The position numbers were made by a program, and so were the translations under genes. Positions 31,133 to 38,897 of a stretch of 64,000 bases of DNA are shown here, one piece after another. The stretch spans positions 15,950 to 79,949 of the forward strand of contig DATISF010000010.1 in NCBI GenBank assembly GCA_035468985.1. Reading direction: 5' to 3'. Within the stretch, counting starts at the first letter, position 1. The number at the start of each line of letters is the position of its first letter. The notes below the pieces were generated by a model. It ran no database searches and was not told where the DNA came from. It saw only the letters and a program-made list of their open reading frames with translations. The DNA comes from DASVHS01 sp035468985. Its GTDB lineage: Bacteria > Acidobacteriota > Thermoanaerobaculia > Gp7-AA8.

Positions 31133-32526
31133 GAACAGCATTTCAATGGAGCCCCGGCTTCTGGACACCCGGCATCAGCCGGGGTCTGGACCGGCTGAAG
31201 CCGGTGCTCCATGCCCTGCTCCTGGTGCTGATGGCCCTCCCCGCCGCGGCTGAGGACCTTTCGCTCCCGGACGCCGTGGCCATGGCGCTCGAGCGCAATC
31301 CCCAGATGCGCATGGCTGCCGCGGAACGACGCACGGCCGTCGTCCGGAATTCCGAGGCGCGGTCGATGTGGCTGCCGCGGCTCGAGCTGACCGAGACCTA
31401 CGGCCGCAGCAACAATCCCGTGTTCGTCTTCGGCTCGCTCCTCGAGCAGGGACGATTCGGCCAGGCGAATTTCGATCCGCGCGTCCTCAACGGACCGGAG
31501 CCTCTGCGCAACTGGCGCATGGCCCTGACGGCTCGGTACACGATCTTCGATCAGTTCCGCCGTCTCGATTCCGGCCGCCAGGCCGGCCGGGCGGTCGAGC
31601 AGGCCGACATGGCCGTCGAGGAATCACGGCAGCGCGTCCGCGCCGACGTCCTCGCCCGCTTCTACGGAGTCATCGTCGCCGAGGCGAAGCGCGATGTGGC
31701 CGCCGATGCCGCCCGAACGGCCGAAGCGGATGCCAAAGCGATGCGCGACCGCTTCGAACAGGGTCTCCTCGTCGAGTCGGACGCACTGGCGGCCGAGGTC
31801 CAGCTGGCCAGTTTCCGGCAGCAGGAAATCGAGGCCGAGGGCGATCTGGCCGTGGCGCATGCGGCGCTCAACACCGCCGTGCAGCGTGAGCTCGACTCCG
31901 ACCTCACCCCGCATGGAACGCTCACCGACCGCACGTTCGACGAGATTCCGCTCGAAGCGGCACTGGCGCAGGGACGTGCCGCGCGCGGGCAGATGCGCAG
32001 CGCCGCGCTGGCCTCGCAGAACGCCGCGCTCCAGGTCCAGATCGCGCGCAGCTCACTCCTCCCCCGCGTCGATTCGTACGCGAGTTGGGGCTCGAGCGGA
32101 GTGAACTTCGGCACGCGGAACAGCGATCACATGATCGGCGTCATGGCCTCGTTCGCGGTCTTCGATCCGTCGAAAGTCGCGCGGATCGCCGAGGCGCGGG
32201 CCGGAGCCGATGCGGCCGAGGCCGGACGAGCGGCGGCGAACGACCAGGTGTCGATGGAGATCGTCTCCGCATGGCACCGCGTCCGTTCGGCGCGCCAGCG
32301 CGTCGAGCTCTCGACCAAAGCCGTCGCCCAGGCCGAGGCGGCCGCGCGCATCGTGCGCGACCGCTATGAACAGGGTCTGACCACCATCACGGAACATCTT
32401 CGCGCCCAGACCGCTCTCGTCACCGCGCGCCTCAATCTTCTCGGCGCGCGTTACGAGTACATCAACGGCTACGCAGAGCTGCTGCGCGCCACCGGAGGAC
32501 TACACGATGTCGATCCTTTCTCGTAA
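31129..32526 (+). CDS. TolC-family outer-membrane efflux protein
   Basis: 465 residues. Two OEP repeats with long coiled helices (LSLPDAVAMALERNP, then QGLLVESDALAAEVQLASFR and the matching second half RYEQGLTTITEHLRAQTALV). GTG 31129 overlaps the DUF2892 stop (GTGA). The residues before the hydrophobic signal core (LLLVLMALPAAAEDL) are encoded by a palindromic repeat (31146-31212), so the signal peptide has an unusual long N-region. Outer-membrane exit duct for the following RND pump; the next gene's ATG lies inside its 3' end. Confidence 0.92.
   Translation: MRTAFQWSPGFWTPGISRGLDRLKPVLHALLLVLMALPAAAEDLSLPDAVAMALERNPQMRMAAAERRTAVVRNSEARSMWLPRLELTETYGRSNNPVFVFGSLLEQGRFGQANFDPRVLNGPEPLRNWRMALTARYTIFDQFRRLDSGRQAGRAVEQADMAVEESRQRVRADVLARFYGVIVAEAKRDVAADAARTAEADAKAMRDRFEQGLLVESDALAAEVQLASFRQQEIEAEGDLAVAHAALNTAVQRELDSDLTPHGTLTDRTFDEIPLEAALAQGRAARGQMRSAALASQNAALQVQIARSSLLPRVDSYASWGSSGVNFGTRNSDHMIGVMASFAVFDPSKVARIAEARAGADAAEAGRAAANDQVSMEIVSAWHRVRSARQRVELSTKAVAQAEAAARIVRDRYEQGLTTITEHLRAQTALVTARLNLLGARYEYINGYAELLRATGGLHDVDPFS
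31146..31212. repeat. Palindromic repeat in the 5' end of tolC
   Basis: ATGGAGC...GGCTTC at the left pairs with GAAGCC...GCTCCAT at the right, with an inner pair ACCCGGCATCAGCCGGGGT. Same family as in ribD and chrA. Confidence 0.75.
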
Positions 32527-33661
32527 CCACCACGTCATCCTGAGCGCGGCGAAGGATCTCGCCGGCGCTGCAGGACATCCTTCGCCGTCTTCGCGGCTCA
32601 GGATGACGTGGCCGCTTCTTGCGGTCATCGCCGCATTCGGCTGCGCGCATCCGCGGGAGACTGCCACCAGCGCGCCGGTCAGCGCTCCCACGCAGCTCGT
32701 ACGCAGCGCCGCCGTCCCCGATCTGCGCTTCGTCAGCGGCACGGTCCGCTCGAACAACGTCAGCCCGCTGGCTGCGAAAGTGATGGGCAACGTCACGCGC
32801 GTGCTCGTATCGGAAGGCGACTTCGTTCGCGCCGGGCAGCCGCTGCTGGAGATCGAGAGCCGCGATCTCCGCGCCCGCACCGATCAGGCGCAGGCGCAAT
32901 CCGGCGAAGTCGATCAGGCCATCGCCGCCGCGCAGGCGAACGCCGACGTCATGGCCGCGACCTACAGGCGCTTCGCGGCGCTTCGCGAGCGCGGTTCGGT
33001 CAGCCCGCAGGAATTCGATGAGGTCACCGCAAAGAACCGCGCCGCGCAGGCGCAGCTGCAGCAGGCTCTGGCGCGACGCGCACAGGTGCACGCTGCGGTG
33101 AGCGAGGCGCAGACGTTTCTCGGCTACGCAATCATCCGCGCACCGTTCGACGGAATCGTTACCGCGCGCATGATCGATGCCGGAGCGCAGGCCGCGCCGG
33201 GAATGCCGCTCCTCACCATCGAGGATGCCTCCTCGTATCGCGTAGAGAGCATGGTCGACGAAGAGCTCGCGTCGCGCGTCAAGGCGGGTGACGAAGTCGT
33301 CGTCGACGGAATCCGCGCGCAGGTCACCTCGATCACCCCGTCGGTCGATCCGATGACGCGCAGCGCGCTCGTGAAAATCAATCTTCCCCACAGCGCGAAG
33401 ACTCGCTCCGGCTCGTTCGTGCGCGTCGGGTTCGGCGTCGGAACGCGCCAGGCGATCTCCGTTCCCGCGAATGCGGTCACCCGGCACGGCGATCTGACTT
33501 CCATCTACGTCGTCGACGCCGGCGGCACCGCCCGCCTCCGCCTCGTCACCCTCGGCAACGAGCGCGACGGCAACGTCGAGGTCCTCTCCGGCCTCGATGA
33601 CGGCGAGCGCATCGTCACCACGATCACCAACGCCGTTCGCGATGGAGTGCGGGTGTCATGA
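32507..33661 (+). CDS. RND efflux periplasmic adaptor lipoprotein, N-terminus altered by repeat insertion
   Basis: HlyD/AcrA-type membrane-fusion protein linking TolC to the RND pump: lipoyl/barrel-sandwich halves (VLVSEGDFVRAGQPLLEIES and GYAIIRAPFDGIVTARM) around a helical hairpin, then beta-barrel domain. ATG 32507 has GGAGG eight bases upstream within tolC, but the following ~35 residues are encoded by an 82-bp palindrome (32530-32611). The lipoprotein signal (MTWPLLAVIAAFGC) begins only at ATG 32603. Either the signal is now internal or translation restarts at 32603. ATGA overlap with the pump gene. Confidence 0.92.
   Translation: MSILSRNHHVILSAAKDLAGAAGHPSPSSRLRMTWPLLAVIAAFGCAHPRETATSAPVSAPTQLVRSAAVPDLRFVSGTVRSNNVSPLAAKVMGNVTRVLVSEGDFVRAGQPLLEIESRDLRARTDQAQAQSGEVDQAIAAAQANADVMAATYRRFAALRERGSVSPQEFDEVTAKNRAAQAQLQQALARRAQVHAAVSEAQTFLGYAIIRAPFDGIVTARMIDAGAQAAPGMPLLTIEDASSYRVESMVDEELASRVKAGDEVVVDGIRAQVTSITPSVDPMTRSALVKINLPHSAKTRSGSFVRVGFGVGTRQAISVPANAVTRHGDLTSIYVVDAGGTARLRLVTLGNERDGNVEVLSGLDDGERIVTTITNAVRDGVRVS
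32530..32611. repeat. GTCATCCTGAG-family palindrome at the adaptor gene start
   Basis: CCACGTCATCCTGAGC...GCGAAGGATCTC pairs with GGACATCCTTCGC...GCTCAGGATGACGTGG. It starts four bases after the tolC stop and ends at the lipoprotein signal. Confidence 0.88.
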
Positions 33662-36600
33662 CCCGTCATCAGTCACTGGGAATCGCCGGACGCCTGGCGT
33701 CGATCTTCATCGATTCGAAGCTCACGCCGCTCCTCATCGCCGCCTCGATTCTCATCGGCCTCGGCGCCGTCGCACTGCTGCCGCGTGAAGAAGAGCCGCA
33801 GATCATCGTGCCGATGGTCGACGTGTTCGTGCAGATGCCCGGCGCATCGCCGCGCGAAGTCGAACAGCGGATCACGAAGCCGATGGAGAAGTTGCTCTGG
33901 GAGATCCCGGGCGTCGAGTACATCTACTCCACGTCGTCCTCGGGCGTGTCCATGGCCATCGTCCGCTTCAAGGTCGGCGAGGACGAGGAGAAGGCCATCG
34001 TACGGCTGAATCAGAAGCTGTACGCGAACGCCGACCTCATTCCCCCCGGCGCGTACGGCCCGCTGGTGAAGCCACGCTCGATCGATGACGTTCCCGTGCT
34101 CGCGCTGACGCTGTCGAGCGATCGCTACGATCATTTCGCGCTGCGCCGCATCGCCGGCGAGATCAAAACCGAAGTCAAACAGGTCGAGAACGTGTCGGCC
34201 GTCGACGTGATCGGCGGTCTCCGCCGTCAGCTGCGCGTGGTCGTCGACCCGGCGCGTGCGGCGGCGTACGGTTTCGCTCCTGCTCAGATCGCGCGGATGG
34301 TGCAGCAGTCGAACTCGCAGATGCGCGCCGGAGCGTTCTCGAACAACAACGCCGAGGTGCTCGTCGAGACGGGCGGATTCCTGGCCAGTGCCGAGGATGC
34401 CGCACGCATCGTCGTCGGCGCCAAGGGTGGCCACCCCGTCTATCTCGGCGACGTCGCCTCGATCCAGGACGGACCGCAGGAAGCAGCCGACTACGTCTAC
34501 ACGGGCACGAAGAACTCGGTCACGCCCGCGGTGACGATCTCGATCGCAAAACGCAAGAACACGAACGCCACGAAGCTCGCGGAGACGATCCTCGAAAAAG
34601 TCGACTCGCTGAAAGGCGTCGTCATTCCCGCCGATGTCCACGTCGGCGTGACCCGTAATTACGGCGAGACGGCGGCGGAGAAATCGAACGAGCTGCTGTT
34701 CCACATGTTGCTCGCCGTCCTCTCCGTGGCGCTGCTCATCGGTCTCGTTCTCGGGTTCCGGGAGTCGGGCATCGTGGCCATGGCCATTCCGGTCACGCTG
34801 GCGCTGACGCTGGCCGTGTTCTTCATCTTCGGATACACGCTGAACCGCGTGACGCTGTTCGCGCTGATCTTCTCGATCGGCATCCTCGTCGACGACGCCA
34901 TCGTCGTCGTCGAGAACATCGTCCGCCATCACCGGCTGCCTGAAAACCGGCGCCGGCCGCTGCGGGACGTCGCCATCGAGGCGGTCGCCGAAGTCGGCAA
35001 TCCGACCATCCTGGCCACGTTCACGGTCATCGCGGCGATCCTGCCGATGGGTTTCGTGCGCGGACTGATGGGGCCGTACATGCGGCCGATTCCTGTCGGC
35101 GCATCGGCGGCGATGCTTTTCTCGCTCGTCGTCGCATTCATCGTCACGCCTTGGGCCGCGATCCGGCTTCTGAAAAAGCAGAAAGAGACCTCGCACGGCG
35201 AGGAAGGGCGCATGACGCGGACTTATCGCCGCGTGATGTCGCGGATCTTGCTCGAGCCGCGCCTTCGCTACGGATTCCTCGGCGCGGTTGCGGTGATGCT
35301 CGTGCTGGCGGTGTCGATGTTCGCAGTGAAGCTCGTGCGCGTGAAGATGCTGCCGTTCGACAACAAGAGCGAACTGCAGGTCATCGTCGACATGCCGGAA
35401 GGCACGCCGCTGGAGCGGACCGCGGCGGCGACCCGCGACATCGCCGCGGCGATCAGCGGCGTTCCCGAAGTGGCGAACTATCAGACGTATGCGGGAACGG
35501 CGTCGCCGTTCAACTTCAACGGCCTCGTGCGCCACTACTTCCTGCGCCAGGGATCGAACGTCGCCGACGTGCAGGTGAACCTGCTTCCGAAAGGCAAACG
35601 CAGCGCGCAGAGCCACGAGATCGCCAAGCGCATGCGCACGCTGATCGCCCCGGTGGCGAAACGCTGGAACGCGAATGTGAAGGTCGCCGAAGTGCCCCCC
35701 GGCCCTCCCGTCCTTCAGACGCTCGTCGCGGAGATCTACGGTCCCGACTACGACCGGCAGGTCGCCATCGCCAAACAGGTGCAGGCGACGTTCAACGAGA
35801 CCGCCGGTGTCGTCGACGTCGACTCGTATGTCGAAGACGACCAGGTCGAGTACCGGTTCGTCGTCGACAAGGAAAAGGCCGCGCTGACCGGCGTGTCGCC
35901 CGATCAGATCGACGCCACGCTGCGCCTGGCGCTTTCCGGTCTGAATGCCGGCCTGCTCCATCAGCCGGGCAGCAGTGAAGACATCGACATCGTCGTGCAG
36001 CTGCCGCGTGCCCAACGCTCGTCGATCGGGCAGCTCGAAGGGATTCGCGTCATGTCGTCTCGCGGCGCGCTCGTTCCACTCGGAACGCTCGTGCGCATCG
36101 AGCAGACCATCGCGCCGAAGAGCATCTACCACAAGAATCTGATGCCGGTCGTCTACGTCACCGGCGATATCGCCGGGAGCGATGAGAGCCCGGTCTACGC
36201 GATCCTCAAGCTCAATCGCGCGCTCGACGGCCTGATACTCCCGGAAGGCTACGCCATGGAGCGCTTCGTGTCGCGGCAACCGTTCTTCACCGATCGCTAC
36301 GCGATGAAGTGGGACGGCGAATGGCACATCACCTACGAAGTCTTCCGCGACCTCGGGCTGGCGTTCGCGGCGGTGCTGGTGCTCATCTACGTACTCGTCG
36401 TCGGCTGGTTCCAGTCGTTCAGGACGCCGCTGACGATCATGGCGGCCATCCCCTTCTCGCTCGTCGGGATCATCCCGGCGCACGCGATGGCCGGCGCGTT
36501 CTTCACGGCGACGTCGATGATCGGGTTCATCGCCGGTGCCGGAATCGTCGTGCGCAACTCGATCATCCTGGTCGACTTCATCGAGCTGCGCCTCAAGCAG

Positions 36601-36879
36601 GGAATGCCGCTGCGCGAGGCGGTGATCGACGCCGGAGCGGTGCGAGCGCGGCCGATGATCCTCACCGCCGCGGCGGTCATCGTCGGAGCGGTTGCCATCC
36701 TGTTCGATCCGATTTTCCAGGGTGTGGCCATCTCGCTGATGGCGGGAGAGGTCGCATCCGTCCTACTCTCGCTGCCGACCGTGCCGATCCTGTTCTATCT
36801 CAGCGAGCGGCGGCGCCAGAAAAAGGACCAAACCGAGGTCCCACTACCGACTGAAGAAGAGGTGGCATTGCTCGTATGA
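33658..36879 (+). CDS. RND-family efflux pump (AcrB/heavy-metal-like permease)
   Basis: 1073 residues, two homologous halves each with a large periplasmic loop and six membrane helices; the TM4-region motif IGILVDDAIVVVENIVRHH in the first half and GIVVRNSIILVDFIELRL in the second. The acidic pair of the TM4 proton relay shows as VDDAIVVVEN. PREEEPQI near residue 45 is typical of the subgroup of RND pumps encoded with UspA neighbours. Proton-driven export through TolC; substrate unknown. Overlaps the adaptor and UspA genes by four bases each. Confidence 0.95.
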   Translation: MTRHQSLGIAGRLASIFIDSKLTPLLIAASILIGLGAVALLPREEEPQIIVPMVDVFVQMPGASPREVEQRITKPMEKLLWEIPGVEYIYSTSSSGVSMAIVRFKVGEDEEKAIVRLNQKLYANADLIPPGAYGPLVKPRSIDDVPVLALTLSSDRYDHFALRRIAGEIKTEVKQVENVSAVDVIGGLRRQLRVVVDPARAAAYGFAPAQIARMVQQSNSQMRAGAFSNNNAEVLVETGGFLASAEDAARIVVGAKGGHPVYLGDVASIQDGPQEAADYVYTGTKNSVTPAVTISIAKRKNTNATKLAETILEKVDSLKGVVIPADVHVGVTRNYGETAAEKSNELLFHMLLAVLSVALLIGLVLGFRESGIVAMAIPVTLALTLAVFFIFGYTLNRVTLFALIFSIGILVDDAIVVVENIVRHHRLPENRRRPLRDVAIEAVAEVGNPTILATFTVIAAILPMGFVRGLMGPYMRPIPVGASAAMLFSLVVAFIVTPWAAIRLLKKQKETSHGEEGRMTRTYRRVMSRILLEPRLRYGFLGAVAVMLVLAVSMFAVKLVRVKMLPFDNKSELQVIVDMPEGTPLERTAAATRDIAAAISGVPEVANYQTYAGTASPFNFNGLVRHYFLRQGSNVADVQVNLLPKGKRSAQSHEIAKRMRTLIAPVAKRWNANVKVAEVPPGPPVLQTLVAEIYGPDYDRQVAIAKQVQATFNETAGVVDVDSYVEDDQVEYRFVVDKEKAALTGVSPDQIDATLRLALSGLNAGLLHQPGSSEDIDIVVQLPRAQRSSIGQLEGIRVMSSRGALVPLGTLVRIEQTIAPKSIYHKNLMPVVYVTGDIAGSDESPVYAILKLNRALDGLILPEGYAMERFVSRQPFFTDRYAMKWDGEWHITYEVFRDLGLAFAAVLVLIYVLVVGWFQSFRTPLTIMAAIPFSLVGIIPAHAMAGAFFTATSMIGFIAGAGIVVRNSIILVDFIELRLKQGMPLREAVIDAGAVRARPMILTAAAVIVGAVAILFDPIFQGVAISLMAGEVASVLLSLPTVPILFYLSERRRQKKDQTEVPLPTEEEVALLV

Positions 36880-37529
36880 AAACAATTCTCGTCGCCACGG
36901 ACTTCAATGAGCTCGCCTCCGCCGCGCTGCGGTTTGCGAGTGTCCTGGCCCGCCGCGCGGCCGCGGAGATCGTCGTCGTGTACGCCGACACGTTCGAGCC
37001 GCCGCCGGAGTTCACGAGCGCGCAGATCGAAAGCGTCGCGCAGTCGATCGAGCGTTCCCGCCGCCGTGCGAAGGATGAGCTCGACCGCCATGCGGCCAGG
37101 AACATCGTCGCCGGTGTGCACTGGCGGTCGATCGTCGTCGAAGGCACGCCGGCGGCGGCGATCCTTCGCGTTGCGGAAGCAGAGCATGCCGATCTGATCG
37201 CCATGGGAACGCATGGGCGCGGCGGATTACAGCGGCTGCTCATGGGATCGGTCGCCGAGCGCGTCATCCGCGAGGCGCACCTTCCGGTCCTCACCGTGCG
37301 TACGACCGAGATCCCGAAGGACATCCGCCGGATCGCATGTCCGACCGGCGGAACCGACAACGCGGACTACGGTCAGAGTCTTGCCAGCGCGCTCGGGTCC
37401 GACCTGATCTGCGATGGCGACGGCGACTACGACCTGATCATCGCGTCCGGCGATGCCGCCGCGCGCGTGCGGCGCCACGCCTCCACGCCGGTCATCACCC
37501 TGAACGCGGAGGTCCCGCATGTCGTGTGA
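36876..37529 (+). CDS. Universal stress protein (UspA family)
   Basis: 217 residues. One complete Usp domain with the ATP-binding signature GTHGRGGLQRLLMGS and VLTVR, followed by a shorter degenerate second half (VITLNAEVP). Cytoplasmic stress/energy sensor. Translationally coupled to the pump gene; the next small gene starts inside its 3' end. Confidence 0.92.
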   Translation: MKTILVATDFNELASAALRFASVLARRAAAEIVVVYADTFEPPPEFTSAQIESVAQSIERSRRRAKDELDRHAARNIVAGVHWRSIVVEGTPAAAILRVAEAEHADLIAMGTHGRGGLQRLLMGSVAERVIREAHLPVLTVRTTEIPKDIRRIACPTGGTDNADYGQSLASALGSDLICDGDGDYDLIIASGDAAARVRRHASTPVITLNAEVPHVV

Positions 37530-37710
37530 ACGAATCTACGGCGAGTTGTTGCAATGCGAGTTCTGCGAGACGCAGTTCGAGCGCGGCGTCGCGGGACAGA
37601 ATGGCGACGGAGAGCCTCGATGCCCTCAATGCGGGCTGACCAGGGCACGCCCGATCCCGCCTGAACAGGCAGGCCCCTTCGTCATCACACGCGACTCAGG
37701 CTTCGGGTGA
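37519..37710 (+). CDS. Small zinc-ribbon protein
   Basis: 63 residues with two CxxC knuckles (LQCEFCETQF and PRCPQCGLTRA) that should bind one zinc. Starts 11 bases before the UspA stop with GGAGG at 37507-37512. The tail (ITRDSGFG) is encoded by repeat-like sequence. Function unknown; perhaps a regulator of the operon. Confidence 0.8.
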   Translation: MSCERIYGELLQCEFCETQFERGVAGQNGDGEPRCPQCGLTRARPIPPEQAGPFVITRDSGFG

Positions 37711-37756
37711 GCATGATCAGCGGGCGCGCCGGGGGCGCGCTGAAACGAGGTGCTGC

Positions 37757-38230
37757 ATGAAACGACATCTCCCGCTCATCGTTCTGTTCCTGGCGATCGC
37801 CATGACCGCCGCCGCGGAGCCGGTCCGTGAGATCCCCGGCGTGACGGCGAAGGATGCGTTCCCGAAGGCTTGCGTCGATTGCCACACCGGAAAAGCCGGG
37901 ATGCCCGCTCCACTCAGCACGACCATCAAGAACTGGAGCGTGAAAGTCGATCCAAAGATGGTGGCGAAGCTGCAGCCGTTCGCACCGAAAGGGTTGACGC
38001 TGAAAGGCAAGCATCCGGCCGTTGCGGCCAAGGACGTTCCGGCAATGTGCCTGAAGTGCCATACCGCGACGTCGAAGGTCGCTCCGCCGCTCGCGCCGAT
38101 GATGCACGGGATTCACTTCACCGGCGGCGAGGCAAATCCGTACCTGACGAAGTTCGGCGGCGAGTGCACAAACTGCCACAAGTTCAACGCCGCCACGGCG
38201 CAATGGTCCTTTCCGGCGGGATCGGAGTAG
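37757..38230 (+). CDS. Periplasmic triheme c-type cytochrome
   Basis: 157 residues, signal peptide (LIVLFLAIAMTAAAE) and three CxxCH haem-binding sites (CVDCH, CLKCH, CTNCH), the first two about 60 residues apart. Extra His residues (MMHGIHF) may supply distal ligands. An electron carrier in the periplasm; possible feeder to the decaheme conduit 19 kb away is speculation. A GC-rich hairpin lies between it and the zinc-ribbon gene (37725-37741). Confidence 0.9.
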   Translation: MKRHLPLIVLFLAIAMTAAAEPVREIPGVTAKDAFPKACVDCHTGKAGMPAPLSTTIKNWSVKVDPKMVAKLQPFAPKGLTLKGKHPAVAAKDVPAMCLKCHTATSKVAPPLAPMMHGIHFTGGEANPYLTKFGGECTNCHKFNAATAQWSFPAGSE

Positions 38231-38232
38231 GA

Positions 38233-38322
38233 ATGACAGAGTCTCTCGGCCCGCTGCTGCTGTTCGCGGCATGGTTCGTGGTGCTGCGATTCGTGCTGCC
38301 GCGGTTCGGAGTGTCGACGTGA
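38233..38322 (+). CDS. 29-residue single-span membrane peptide
   Basis: ATG 38233 begins two bases after the cytochrome stop with GGAGTAGG upstream. The peptide is one membrane helix (LGPLLLFAAWFVVLRFVLP) with basic residues after it and a short tail. Possibly an anchor or small subunit for the triheme cytochrome. Confidence 0.6.
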   Translation: MTESLGPLLLFAAWFVVLRFVLPRFGVST

Positions 38323-38332
38323 ATGGCTCAGA

Positions 38333-38351
38333 GCTGCCGCGTGCCGGCAGC
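38333..38351. terminator. Weak hairpin between convergent genes
   Basis: GCTGCC, 7-base loop, GGCAGC between the 29-residue peptide gene and the convergent OsmC gene; no T-tract. Confidence 0.3.
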
Positions 38352-38365
38352 GGAGGATGAACAGG

Positions 38366-38830
38366 TCACGAACGGTGAATCTCGCGTCCCTGCCGGTCCA
38401 CAACCAGGACCTCGATCGGGAACGCCTGACGAACGCTCGCCGTGACGATGCAGTAGTCCTCGAACATCGACCCGCACCGCTGCAGCTTCGCAGGGTCGGT
38501 GTCCCCATCGAGCTCGATGCGGACGCGGCCGCGCACGACGCGCAGCCGCCCGCGGTCGTTGCGGTCGATGGTCAGGTCGACGTTCGTGCGCATGTCCGGC
38601 ACGCCGGCCCGCGATTTCTGCAGACAGAGCAGGAGGCTCGCGCTCAGGCAGTTGCCGATCGACGCGGCCAGGAGGCGCGCTGCGTCAGGTCCCGCGCCGG
38701 CGCCAAGCGGGGGCGGTTCATCGACGGTCAGCGGCGCATACCCCTCTCCGAACGAGACCGTGAACTGAAAGCCGGTGGTGTGGCGAAGCTCTGCGGATCG
38801 GGTTCCTTCTGCGGTGACGACGGCGGTCAT
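38366..38830 (-). CDS. OsmC-family protein (second)
   Basis: 154 residues. Family fold with the first Cys in ASIGNCLSASLLLC and the second in MFEDYCIVTASVRQ. Probably a thiol-dependent peroxidase or related hydrolase. ATG 38830 is favoured because AGGAG lies seven bases upstream; TTG 38836 would be too close. Related to, but clearly diverged from, the OsmC protein at 29.7 kb. Confidence 0.88.
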   Translation of the reverse strand: MTAVVTAEGTRSAELRHTTGFQFTVSFGEGYAPLTVDEPPPLGAGAGPDAARLLAASIGNCLSASLLLCLQKSRAGVPDMRTNVDLTIDRNDRGRLRVVRGRVRIELDGDTDPAKLQRCGSMFEDYCIVTASVRQAFPIEVLVVDRQGREIHRS

Positions 38831-38897
38831 GGCCAATCTCCTAGTATGTCTATATGACGATTTAGTGATGTTACCACAAGGCAGTCAGAGCCGCCGC

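Noticed and set aside
33673..36483. 936-codon minus-strand open frame opposite the RND pump
   Set aside because: Shadow frame: composition dominated by Arg, His and Asp, and the plus strand encodes an intact RND pump.
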